Positions 36,516 through 43,615 of a stretch of DNA of 43,615 nt are shown here, piece by piece. The position numbers were made by a program, and so were the translations under genes. The notes below the pieces were generated by a model. It was not told where the DNA came from and searched no databases. It saw only the letters and a list, made by a program, of their open reading frames with translations. The stretch comes from an uncultured Bacteroidales bacterium (GTDB lineage: Bacteria > Bacteroidota > Bacteroidia > Bacteroidales > WCHB1-69). The stretch lies in contig ONHS01000012.1 of assembly GCA_900317715.1 (NCBI GenBank), positions 1 to 43,615 on the forward strand. The letters run 5' to 3'. The first letter of the stretch is position 1; each line of letters starts with the position of its first letter.

Positions 36516-36566
36516 GACATAGACATAGACTTAGACAATTGGCTTTTGGCTGTTGGCTGTTGGCTT
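36516..36566. repeat. Short-word arrays: GACATA hexads then TTGGCTN heptads
   Basis: Four hexad words of the type gacata (36516-36539) run into four TTGGCTN heptads (36539-36566). They fill the divergent gap between the Cys-rich lipoprotein and the subtilase. Confidence 0.75.
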
Positions 36567-36612
36567 TTGTTTTATTCATCATTCATATAGTCTGTTTATT
36601 TCTGAAATTTTG

Positions 36613-36620
36613 TACATTTG
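36613..36620 (+). promoter_or_regulatory. -7 promoter box for the subtilase gene
   Basis: TACATTTG at 36613-36620, 23 bp before the ATG at 36644. Confidence 0.6.
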
Positions 36621-36643
36621 CAGGTTTTAAAAAATGAATGTTC

Positions 36644-38296
36644 ATGAAGCGTATATGCCTTATAATCTATATGTTTGTTGTAGGCTTGACGGCATTTTCA
36701 CAAAGCCCTACTTGCTATCGTATCTACTTAAGCGACAAGAATAATACGCCTTATTCGATAAACAACCCTTCTGAATATCTTTCGCAACGGGCCATCGACA
36801 AACGCACACGATTCAACATCCCGATTACAGAACAGGATCTGCCCATTAATCCGCAATATAAGCAACAGATTCTCGCTTTACATCCGCAAATGCAACCGTT
36901 GGCCGTTTCGAAATGGATGAACACTTTTACAGTCTATTGTCCTGACAGCACGATAGTTCCGCAGATTGAGAACCTGCCGTTTGTGGATTCTGTGTGGGCG
37001 GTGGGCCACTATATTTTGCATGATGTTTCCATAGATCGGTATCTGGAGAATCCGATTCCGATGGTCCAAAGCTCACCCATATCATCCAAAGAATCCATTG
37101 ATTATGGTTCTGGATGGGACCAGATTTCCTTGATCAACGGGGTTCCGTTGCACGAGGAGGGCTTCCGTGGTGAGGGCATGCTCATCGCGGTCCTTGACGG
37201 TGGCTTTTTCGGCATCGAGACCACCTCTTTCTTCCAGCAGATGGTCAACGAAGGGCGGTTCATCGGCCAGTTCACACTGATGCCCGACTTTGTGGATACG
37301 CTGCAGAGCGGCTGGGATGAGGTGCACGGCACGATTGTGACCTCCGCCATCGCCGCCAACACCAACGGCGAGTTCGTAGGCACAGCACCTGCCGCCTCGT
37401 ATGCACTCATACACACAGAATGGGTTGGCTCTGAAGAACTTGTGGAGGAGGATTTCTGGGCCAATGGGGCAGAAATCGCCGACAGACTTGGCGCGGATAT
37501 CATCAACTCCTCGCTGGGTTACAGCAATTTTCCGGATTTCCCGCAGGCGGATGTCTCTTACGAGGACATGGACGGACTGAACAGTATAGCCTCGCGCTGC
37601 GCCACCATTGCCGGGCAGAAGGGCATCATCGTCTGTGTGGCAGCGGGTAACGATGGCAATAACGAGATTTACCATATCGGTCGTCCCGCCGATGCTTTCG
37701 ACATCCTGTGCGTGGGCGCTTGCGCTGCGGACAGCATCATCGCCGACTTCTCGTCGCGCGGCCCTTCCTACGACGGCCGTATGAAGCCCGACATCACCTC
37801 CATGGGCGTGCAGACGGCCTGCTATTATCCTGCCGACATGCTCTCCTTCGCCAACGGCACCAGTCTGGCTACCCCCGTTGCCGCCGGAATGTGCGCTTGT
37901 CTCTGGCAGGCTATGCCCGAATACTCCTCTACGGAAATGATGCAAATCATCCGCGAGAGCAGTCACCTTTACGACAACCCCAACCCCGAATACGGTTACG
38001 GCATTCCCGACTTCTACAAAGCCTACACGACCCACGTCGGCATCAACGACTACAAACCGCTGCAAATCAGCGTCTATCCGAACCCTGTCATCGACAAGCT
38101 GAACATCGTCAACCCCGACGGCAACATCCAGACCGTCACCCTCTACAACACCTCCGGCCAACTCGTCCTGCAAACCGCCGTCCCCCTCTCCCCGATCCTC
38201 GAAATTCCCGTAACTAACTTGCCCAATGGATTTTACATTGGCACCGCCACCCTTAACAATCACCAAATTGCAACGTTTAAATTTATGAAACAATAA
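36644..38296 (+). CDS. T9SS type A secreted S8 subtilisin-like serine protease
   Basis: A 550-residue secreted protease. Start MKRICLIIYMFVVGLTAFSQ (ATG 36644; 36638 would add MF) is a signal peptide. A propeptide-like region (about 20-130) precedes the S8 domain with catalytic Asp185 (AVLDGGF), His228 (VHGTIV) and Ser407 (NGTSLATPVAAGMCA). The C-terminal T9SS type A domain starts ISVYPNPVIDKLNI near residue 475. The protease should be exported and surface-attached. Codon use in its last third is GC-richer than its start. Hairpin repeats follow the stop. Confidence 0.93.
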   Translation: MKRICLIIYMFVVGLTAFSQSPTCYRIYLSDKNNTPYSINNPSEYLSQRAIDKRTRFNIPITEQDLPINPQYKQQILALHPQMQPLAVSKWMNTFTVYCPDSTIVPQIENLPFVDSVWAVGHYILHDVSIDRYLENPIPMVQSSPISSKESIDYGSGWDQISLINGVPLHEEGFRGEGMLIAVLDGGFFGIETTSFFQQMVNEGRFIGQFTLMPDFVDTLQSGWDEVHGTIVTSAIAANTNGEFVGTAPAASYALIHTEWVGSEELVEEDFWANGAEIADRLGADIINSSLGYSNFPDFPQADVSYEDMDGLNSIASRCATIAGQKGIIVCVAAGNDGNNEIYHIGRPADAFDILCVGACAADSIIADFSSRGPSYDGRMKPDITSMGVQTACYYPADMLSFANGTSLATPVAAGMCACLWQAMPEYSSTEMMQIIRESSHLYDNPNPEYGYGIPDFYKAYTTHVGINDYKPLQISVYPNPVIDKLNIVNPDGNIQTVTLYNTSGQLVLQTAVPLSPILEIPVTNLPNGFYIGTATLNNHQIATFKFMKQ

Positions 38297-38301
38297 TCCG
38301 T

Positions 38302-38379
38302 TACCGAGCTTTTGCCCCTGGCGGGGCATTTATGAAAAACGTGCCTCTAATTCTACCGAGTTCTTGCCCCTATCGGGGC
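38302..38379. repeat. Two copies of a 26-bp hairpin element
   Basis: Copies at 38302-38327 and 38354-38379 share TACCGAG then TTGCCCC and end in CGGGGC; each folds to a GCCCC/GGGGC hairpin. They are 52 bp apart (start to start), between the subtilase stop and purC. Their recurrence suggests a small interspersed element or a pair of stacked transcript-end hairpins; there is no U-run. Confidence 0.75.
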
Positions 38380-38404
38380 TGCTCAAGGAAAATATTTTAA
38401 TCTC

Positions 38405-38439
38405 TTAACCATTAAACCGTAAACCGTAAACTGTAAACC
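38405..38439. repeat. Heptad-word array, GTAAACC (inverse GGTTTAN family)
   Basis: Five words of the type gtaaacc/ttaaacc, ending 3 bp before the purC ATG (38443). It occupies the whole place where a ribosome binding site would lie. The reverse complement is the GGTTTAN family at 34791-34832. Confidence 0.8.
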
Positions 38440-38442
38440 AAT

Positions 38443-39387
38443 ATGAACGCCTTAACAAAAACCAATTACCAATTTCCGAATCAAAAGTCGGTGTATCACG
38501 GAAAAGTCCGTGACGTCTATTTCTTAGACGATGTATTAGTGATGGTCGCCAGCGACCGTATCAGTGCCTTCGATGTCATTCTTCCGAAGGGTATTCCTTA
38601 CAAAGGTCAGATTCTCAACCAAATAGCATCTAAATTTTTGGATGCCACCAGCGACATCTGTCCGAACTGGAAGATGGCCACTCCCGACCCGATGGTCACG
38701 GTGGGCCGCGTCTGCAAGGGCTTCCCGGTGGAGATGATCGTGCGCGGCTACCTTTGCGGCAGCGCGTGGCGTTTCTACAAGAACGGCGGTCGCAACCTTT
38801 GCGGCAACATCCTGCCCGACGGCATGAAGGAGAACCAGAAGTTCCCGGTGCCGCTCATCACCCCGACTACCAAGGCCGAGCAAGGCGAACATGATGCCGA
38901 CATCTCCAAGGAGGAAATCCTCGCCAAGGGACTCGTCTCTCCTGAAGATTACGCCGTTTTGGAGGATTACACAATGAAGCTCTTCCTTCGCGGCACGGAA
39001 ATCGCAGCGAAGAAGGGATTGATCCTCGTGGATACCAAATATGAGTTCGGCAAAGCGGACGACAAGATCTACCTCATCGACGAAATCCATACTCCTGACT
39101 CTTCCCGTTATTTCTACGCTCAGGGCTATGAAGAGCAATTCGCCAAAGGTCTGCCGCAGAAGCAGTTGTCCAAAGAGTTCGTGCGTGAGTGGCTGATGGC
39201 CAACGGTTTCCAAGGTCAGGAAGGCCAGCAGGTTCCCGAGATGACCGAAGAGGTGGTCAACGGCATCACCCAACGCTACATCGAACTTTACGAGAACATC
39301 ACTGGCGAGAAGTTTGTCCCCGCCCCGTCTGAGAACGTGGAGCAGCGGATTTACGATAATGTGATGAACTGGCTGGCAAAGAGATAA
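38443..39387 (+). CDS. purC: Phosphoribosylaminoimidazole-succinocarboxamide (SAICAR) synthase
   Basis: A 314-residue purine biosynthesis enzyme that joins aspartate to CAIR with ATP. It has the opening [25 protein letters not shown], the [15 protein letters not shown] line, and the [11 protein letters not shown] and [10 protein letters not shown] signatures. Length fits the long bacterial/eukaryotic-like SAICAR synthase group. Its start is close to a GTAAACC array; GCCTTAAC after the ATG confirms the frame ([13 protein letters not shown]). Confidence 0.97.
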   Translation: MNALTKTNYQFPNQKSVYHGKVRDVYFLDDVLVMVASDRISAFDVILPKGIPYKGQILNQIASKFLDATSDICPNWKMATPDPMVTVGRVCKGFPVEMIVRGYLCGSAWRFYKNGGRNLCGNILPDGMKENQKFPVPLITPTTKAEQGEHDADISKEEILAKGLVSPEDYAVLEDYTMKLFLRGTEIAAKKGLILVDTKYEFGKADDKIYLIDEIHTPDSSRYFYAQGYEEQFAKGLPQKQLSKEFVREWLMANGFQGQEGQQVPEMTEEVVNGITQRYIELYENITGEKFVPAPSENVEQRIYDNVMNWLAKR

Positions 39388-39449
39388 GACGTGTGACGTA
39401 TGACGTGTGACGTGTGATTTTCTTTATCAAACGTCATACGTCAAACGTC
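39388..39449. repeat. Heptad-word array, GTGACGT family (direct then inverted)
   Basis: Direct words gtgacgt and variants (39388-39420) begin immediately after the purC stop; three inverted words of the type aaacgtc follow (39429-39449). The arms can form a hairpin. Same family as 46-102 and 4145-4208. Confidence 0.85.
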
Positions 39450-39471
39450 AAAATTCCCAAATCCAAAATCA

Positions 39472-41139
39472 ATGAAATACGTCATCATCGGCGGCGTGGC
39501 AGGCGGAGCGTCAGCGGCTGCAAGGCTTAGAAGATTGAACGAAGACGCGGAAATCATCATGTTCGAGAAAGGCGAACACATCTCGTACGCCAACTGCGGT
39601 ATGCCCTACTACATCGGCAACACCATCGAGGAGCGCAAGCGGCTGTTCGTGCAGACGCCCGTCTCTTTCGGTAACCGTTACGATGTGGATGTCAGGACAT
39701 TGCAAGAGGTGACCGTCATCAACCGCGAGGCGCATACTGTGGAGGTCAAGAACCTGCGCAACGGCAAGACCTACAGCGAAGACTACGACATCCTCCTGTT
39801 GTCGCCTGGTGCGGAACCTATGATTCCCGAACTGCCTGGCATTCACAGCCCGAAGATCTTCACCCTGCGCAGCGTCAGCGATTGCGACAAGATCAAGATG
39901 CAAGCCGTTGAATCCCTGCATGATAACGCGAAAGCGGTCATCATCGGCGGCGGCTTCATCGGGTTGGAGATGGCAGAGAACCTCCACAAGATCGGTTATC
40001 AAATTACCGTGGTGGAGAAAGCCGACCATATCCTCACGCCCGTGGATGAGCCGATTGCGGCTGTTGCGCAGAAGCACCTGAAAGACAAAGGTGTACAGCT
40101 GATTACCGGCAACGGCATCTCTGGATTTGAGGAAAATAGCGACCAACTCACTGTCTGTCTGGAAGATGGACAGAAGTTAACCTGCGATCTTGCGGTGCTG
40201 AGCATTGGCGTGCGTCCAAACACAACGTTGGCGGAGGCTGCTGGATTGGAAATCGGCCGAGGGATCAAGGTGAACGAGTATTTGCAGACCTCCGACGAGC
40301 GCATCTTTGCTGTGGGTGACGCCATCGAATTCCCGCATCCTGTGACGGGCATCCCTTATTGCAACTTCCTCGCAGGTCCCGCGAACGCGCAGGCGCGTAT
40401 CGCTGCGATGAACATGGTTTATCCCGAAAGCGTGGTCTATCAAGGCTCTGTGGCTACGGCCATCGCAAAAATCTTCGACTTGGCTGTGGCAAGTACGGGT
40501 CTTAACGAGGCGGCCTTGCAACGGGCGGGCTTCGCTTACGAAACAGTAATAGTACACCCAGCCGCGCACGCGACTTATTACCCTGGTAGCAGTCCGATTT
40601 CATTGAAGCTGAACTTCTCCATGGAGGACGGTCGCATCTTTGGCGCACAAGCCATTGGCACGCAAAATGTTGACAAACAGATTGATACTATCTCGTTATT
40701 GCTGAAACACAACGGGACTATCTTCGACTTGGTGAACAGCGAGCACACTTACGCGCCGCCGTTCGGATCGGCCAAAAGTCCCGTGATGTTTGCCGGCATG
40801 GTGGCCGAAAATATCTTCGACCACCTGATGAACCCGATTCACGCGCATCAGTTGGACGAAATGATTGACAACAAGGAAGATTTCTTCTTGTTAGACGTTC
40901 GCGAACTGCCTGAGTACAAGAACGGTACCATCGAAGGAGCCACTCGCTACTCCGTGGATGAGCTGCGCGAGTTCTTGGAAGAGATTCCTGAAGGCAAGAA
41001 GATCGTGGTCTTCTGCGAGGTCGGTCTCCGCGGCTATGTCGCCTCCCGCATCCTCACGCAGAATGGTTTCGATGAGGTGTATAATTTGATTGGAGGGATG
41101 AGGACGTATCGGATGATTGGAAGGCACAATGTAATGTAG
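39472..41139 (+). CDS. CoA-disulfide reductase-type FAD oxidoreductase fused to a rhodanese domain (CoADR-RHD)
   Basis: A 555-residue flavoprotein. MKYVIIGGVAGGASAAARLRRL binds FAD; the active-site Cys42 lies in YANCGMPYYIG; the NAD site is AVIIGGGFIGLEMAENL near 147-165; the middle carries GDAIEF. The C-terminal rhodanese domain (about 465-545) has its catalytic Cys515 in VVFCEVGLRGYVA. CoADR-RHD proteins reduce CoA disulfide or CoA persulfide/polysulfide using NADH. With dsrC 4 kb away, the window holds two sulfur-handling proteins. It is complete. Its stop codon lies in a TGTAGAA-type short array (41135-41155). Confidence 0.93.
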   Translation: MKYVIIGGVAGGASAAARLRRLNEDAEIIMFEKGEHISYANCGMPYYIGNTIEERKRLFVQTPVSFGNRYDVDVRTLQEVTVINREAHTVEVKNLRNGKTYSEDYDILLLSPGAEPMIPELPGIHSPKIFTLRSVSDCDKIKMQAVESLHDNAKAVIIGGGFIGLEMAENLHKIGYQITVVEKADHILTPVDEPIAAVAQKHLKDKGVQLITGNGISGFEENSDQLTVCLEDGQKLTCDLAVLSIGVRPNTTLAEAAGLEIGRGIKVNEYLQTSDERIFAVGDAIEFPHPVTGIPYCNFLAGPANAQARIAAMNMVYPESVVYQGSVATAIAKIFDLAVASTGLNEAALQRAGFAYETVIVHPAAHATYYPGSSPISLKLNFSMEDGRIFGAQAIGTQNVDKQIDTISLLLKHNGTIFDLVNSEHTYAPPFGSAKSPVMFAGMVAENIFDHLMNPIHAHQLDEMIDNKEDFFLLDVRELPEYKNGTIEGATRYSVDELREFLEEIPEGKKIVVFCEVGLRGYVASRILTQNGFDEVYNLIGGMRTYRMIGRHNVM

Positions 41140-41155
41140 AATGTAGAATGTAAAT
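41135..41155. repeat. Heptad-word array, TGTAGAA, three words, over the CoADR-RHD stop codon
   Basis: Two perfect words tgtagaa and a third (tgtaaat). The TAG stop codon of the upstream gene (41137-41139) is inside the first word. Confidence 0.6.
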
Positions 41156-41181
41156 GATAAACAATAAAAATCAATACTAAA

Positions 41182-42675
41182 ATGAAAAAACATCAAATTT
41201 CAACGAAGTTTCTCAGCATTGAGAAAGTAACGAAAATTATTGAGCGCAAGCAGAAAATTGAGTTGTCCGAAGAGGCGATTGCGGCGGTGAAGAAATGCCG
41301 CGACTTCTTGGACACCAAGGCTGCCAAGAGCGCAGATCCGATTTACGGTGTGACCACTGGTTTCGGTTCCCTTTGCAACAAGCATATTTCTGCTAAGGAT
41401 TTGTCCACCTTGCAACGCAACCTCGTCATTTCACACGCATGTGGCGTAGGCGAGGAGGTGCCGCAAGAGATTGTGCAACTCATGTTGCTCATGAAAATCC
41501 AATCCTTGTCATACGGTCACTCCGGTGTGCAAGTTGACACTATCCAACGTTTGGTGGATTTCTACAACAAGGGTGTGTATCCCGTTGTGTATCAACAAGG
41601 TTCATTGGGCGCTTCCGGCGACCTGGCTCCGTTGGCGCACCTCTCATTGCCTATCATCGGCATGGGTGAGGTTTATTACCGCAACAAGAAATACTCTGCT
41701 GCTGAAATCAACGAGAAATTCGGTTGGAAGCCTATCACACTGAAGTCGAAAGAGGGTTTGGCATTGCTCAACGGCACACAGTTCATGAGCTCTTACGCTG
41801 TTTGGTTGCTGATGAAGGCTCGCAAGCTCAGCTGGCTCGCCGACATTATCGGTGCCATCTCATTGGAAGCTTTCGACGGCCGTATTGAGCCTTTCAACAT
41901 GCTGGTGCACCTCGTTCGTCCGCACGCTGGACAAATCATCACCGCTGCCCACATCACGCAACTGCTTGAGGGCTCAGAGATTATCGCTCAACACAAAGAG
42001 CACGTGCAGGATCCTTACTCCTTCCGTTGCATGCCGCAGGTGCACGGTGCATCCAAGGATGCTATTGAGCATGTGCAGAACGTGGTGGAGACCGAGATCA
42101 ACTCCGTCACCGATAACCCGACCGTCTTCCCGGACGAAGACATCATCGTCAGCGCCGGTAACTTCCACGGTCAGCCGTTGGCTTTGGTTTTGGACTTCCT
42201 TTCCATCGCTATGGCAGAACTCGGCAATATCTCTGAACGCCGTATCTATCAACTGATTAGCGGAAAACGCGGTCTGCCGTCCTTCCTCGTGAAGAACCCG
42301 GGTCTTAACTCCGGTTTCATGATTCCGCAGTATGCTGCCGCCTCCATCGTAAATCAGAACAAGGCCTTCACGATGCCTTGCTCTACCGACTCCATCGAGT
42401 CTTCACAAGGTCAGGAAGACCATGTGAGCATGGGTGCGAACGCCGCCACGAAGTGCTACTTGGTGGTCAACAATGTGGAGAAGATCCTCGGTATCGAGCT
42501 GTTCAACGCCGCTCAGGCTTTGGATTTCCGCAAACCGCTGAAGAGTTCCGATTTCATCGAAGATTTCGTGAAGTGCTACCGCGAGTTTGTGCCGTTCGTA
42601 GAAAATGACACTTATATGCACGAGCTTATTCAGAAGTCCATCGACTTCATCAAAGGCGTGCGTATCGTGAAGTAA
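41182..42675 (+). CDS. hutH: Histidine ammonia-lyase family protein (aromatic amino acid lyase)
   Basis: A 497-residue MIO enzyme of the HAL/PAL/TAL family that removes ammonia from an aromatic amino acid. The MIO triad Ala144-Ser145-Gly146 lies in GSLGASGDLAPLAH; Tyr55 is in YGVTTGFG. The selectivity pair reads Ser84-His85 (VISHACGVG), as in histidine lyases, rather than the His-Leu of tyrosine or Phe-Leu of phenylalanine lyases. The line TDSIESSQGQEDHVSMG has GQEDH; typical HAL reads PTSANQEDHVSM. No hutU, hutI or ftcD genes are nearby, so the histidine pathway is not shown here. It ends at the 42687-42730 terminator. Confidence 0.9.
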   Translation: MKKHQISTKFLSIEKVTKIIERKQKIELSEEAIAAVKKCRDFLDTKAAKSADPIYGVTTGFGSLCNKHISAKDLSTLQRNLVISHACGVGEEVPQEIVQLMLLMKIQSLSYGHSGVQVDTIQRLVDFYNKGVYPVVYQQGSLGASGDLAPLAHLSLPIIGMGEVYYRNKKYSAAEINEKFGWKPITLKSKEGLALLNGTQFMSSYAVWLLMKARKLSWLADIIGAISLEAFDGRIEPFNMLVHLVRPHAGQIITAAHITQLLEGSEIIAQHKEHVQDPYSFRCMPQVHGASKDAIEHVQNVVETEINSVTDNPTVFPDEDIIVSAGNFHGQPLALVLDFLSIAMAELGNISERRIYQLISGKRGLPSFLVKNPGLNSGFMIPQYAAASIVNQNKAFTMPCSTDSIESSQGQEDHVSMGANAATKCYLVVNNVEKILGIELFNAAQALDFRKPLKSSDFIEDFVKCYREFVPFVENDTYMHELIQKSIDFIKGVRIVK

Positions 42676-42686
42676 GGTTTTCGATA

Positions 42687-42730
42687 CAACAAAAAAAGGA
42701 GAAACTTTTCGGTTTCTCCTTTTTTTTGTT
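42687..42730. terminator. Bidirectional terminator between hutH and dacA
   Basis: A stem with core GGAGAAAC/GTTTCTCC (42698-42719), a 6-base loop and long A and T flanks (42691-42697 and 42720-42727). It serves convergent hutH and dacA. Confidence 0.9.
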
Positions 42731-42745
42731 GAAATATTACGCTTT

Positions 42746-43506
42746 TTACTCTTTGGTCAGAATCTCTTCCAGCATTTGTCGTAGCGTGGAAGAGGTCAGG
42801 TCGCGGGTCATCTTGCCTTCGTAGCAGACGGAGATGTTGCCCGTTTGTTCGGAGACCACCACTGCCACGGCGTCCGTGAATTCGGTGGCGCCAAGGGCAG
42901 AGCGGTGGCGCAATCCCACTTCCTGTGGCAGGTCGTGGTTTTTGGACACGGGCAGAATACAACGCGCGGCGGTAATACGGTGATTTTTGATGATGACCGC
43001 ACCATCGTGTAACGGACTGTTCTTGAAGAAGATATTCTCCAAAAGTTCCGCCGACGGTTTGGCATCAATCTCTTCGCCAGTGTTTAGGAATTCATCCAAG
43101 TCATCGTGGCGGACATGTGCCGGCAGGCTTTTTTCACCGCCTCAATCTCTTCCGAATAGATGCTGCTTTTTGACTGTTTGGCGAAGCGGTCACTGAAGAA
43201 GTGCACCACACGTCCGTCGCCGATGTAGAGTAAGAATTTACGTATTTCCGGCTGGAAAAGAATCAAGATGGCCAGCACGCCTACGCTGACCAATTCGCCC
43301 ATCAAGTCGGAAAGCATGGTGAAATGGAAATAAGCCACCACTTTCCATACCACGTATATCAGTGCCAACACCCAGAAAATTTTCACGGCAGCAGTGCCTT
43401 TCGTCAACTTGTACAGTTCGAAAAGCAGCACCGCGACAATCAGGATGTCGAGGACATCAATGATGCGGAATTCCAGAAAGTTGAGAATAGCGGCTAAATC
43501 CATCAT
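42746..43506 (-). pseudogene. dacA: Diadenylate cyclase CdaA/DacA, frameshifted with an internal deletion
   Basis: Two adjoining frames together make a CdaA-type c-di-AMP synthase. The upstream part (43084-43506, 140 residues) has three membrane helices and the linker ILILFQPEIRKFLLYIG to AVKKACRHMSAT, then stops. The downstream part (42746-43099) carries the rest of the DAC domain: DLDEFLNTGEEIDA, LHDGAVII and LRHRSALG. The segment between, which in relatives holds the conserved GALIV beta-strand (about ten residues), is missing. A simple frameshift would not restore it. It could be a real pseudogene, or an assembly/sequencing error; c-di-AMP synthases are often essential. It follows the phosphate acyltransferase gene by 12 bp. 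Confidence 0.85.
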
Positions 43507-43518
43507 TGTTTCAAAGAA

Positions 43519-43615
43519 TTATGCCATCAAAGCGGCTAATGCGATAGAATACATTTTCGTTTTGGCGCTGTCGCCGCGAGAAGAGAGCACGCAAGGCACT
43601 TTCGCACCCTTCAGC
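43519..43615 (-). CDS. Phosphate acetyl/butyryltransferase, C-terminal end (partial)
   Basis: The last 31 codons of a gene that enters from the right edge: it reads LKGAKVPCVLSSRGDSAKT, then KMYSIALAALMA and stop. The GAKVPxVLxSRxDSAxxK and YSIALAALM lines match the C-terminus of phosphate butyryltransferase/phosphate acetyltransferase proteins, which make acyl phosphates from acyl-CoA in fermentation. The rest lies outside the window; Ptb versus Pta cannot be decided. Confidence 0.8.
   Translation of the reverse strand, partial: LKGAKVPCVLSSRGDSAKTKMYSIALAALMA

Noticed and set aside
37082..38329. A 415-codon open frame antisense to the subtilase gene
   Set aside because: Overlaps a clear S8 protease with intact triad; the antisense frame has no recognisable domain.
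43084..43120. Programmed ribosomal frameshift in dacA
   Set aside because: No slippery sequence suits the site, and shifting frames would still leave the GALIV strand absent.

Overview
The window looks like a chromosomal segment of a member of the Bacteroidota, most likely order Bacteroidales. The signs are the Bacteroidetes-type -7 promoter box (TAnnTTTG) ahead of many genes, three proteins with type IX secretion (T9SS) sorting domains, a GldB-type gliding/T9SS lipoprotein, an NHS-family nucleoside transporter, a YitT protein and a DUF1015 protein. No phage genes, transposases, integrases or CRISPR arrays were seen. Most of the content is housekeeping.

Layout, left to right. Positions 1-7.3 kb hold a minus-strand run: elbB, an Xaa-Pro aminopeptidase, an unknown Cys-cluster protein, an S41 protease lipoprotein, an outer-membrane barrel, a beta-helix lipoprotein and truA. 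At 7.3-10.1 kb on the plus strand are a barrel protein, an FAH-family hydrolase and a nucleoside transporter, ending at a strong bidirectional terminator. At 10.2-12.8 kb a tightly coupled minus operon encodes a flippase-like membrane protein, rfaE2 and a LysM/M23 protein. alaS (plus) follows, converging on ssb across a perfect terminator hairpin. At 16.1-21.1 kb are DUF1015, a glycosyltransferase, yitT, ispE and gldB. At 21.3-29.4 kb a minus operon runs from a DegT aminotransferase and a WlbB-type sugar acetyltransferase (surface-polysaccharide diacetamido-uronic acid sugars) straight into a large T9SS type B protein and a 1260-residue T9SS type A adhesin-like protein. At 29.4-31.7 kb are a polysaccharide deacetylase, tRNA-Trp, tuf and tRNA-Thr. 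At 31.8-36.4 kb are rfbD, a beta-CASP metallo-hydrolase, a DsrM/NarI-like haem b anchor, dsrC, purN and a Cys-rich lipoprotein. At 36.6-42.7 kb on the plus strand are a T9SS subtilase, purC, a CoA-disulfide-reductase/rhodanese fusion and a histidine ammonia-lyase. The right edge holds a broken diadenylate cyclase (dacA) and the end of a phosphate acyltransferase.

Three things stand out. First, many intergenic gaps hold short tandem arrays of 6-8 bp words, mostly 7 bp. There are several unrelated word families; some recur in both orientations, often as direct words followed by the same words inverted, and they frequently touch or supply the stop codon of the neighbouring gene. Second, a two-cysteine DsrC sits beside a haem-b membrane anchor with no sulfite reductase or DsrK in the window, which suggests a reduced thiol/persulfide redox module. 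Third, dacA has lost its core GALIV strand with a frameshift, which would leave the cell without this c-di-AMP synthase unless it is an assembly error.

All functional names rest on reading motifs and overall resemblance. No database search was run.
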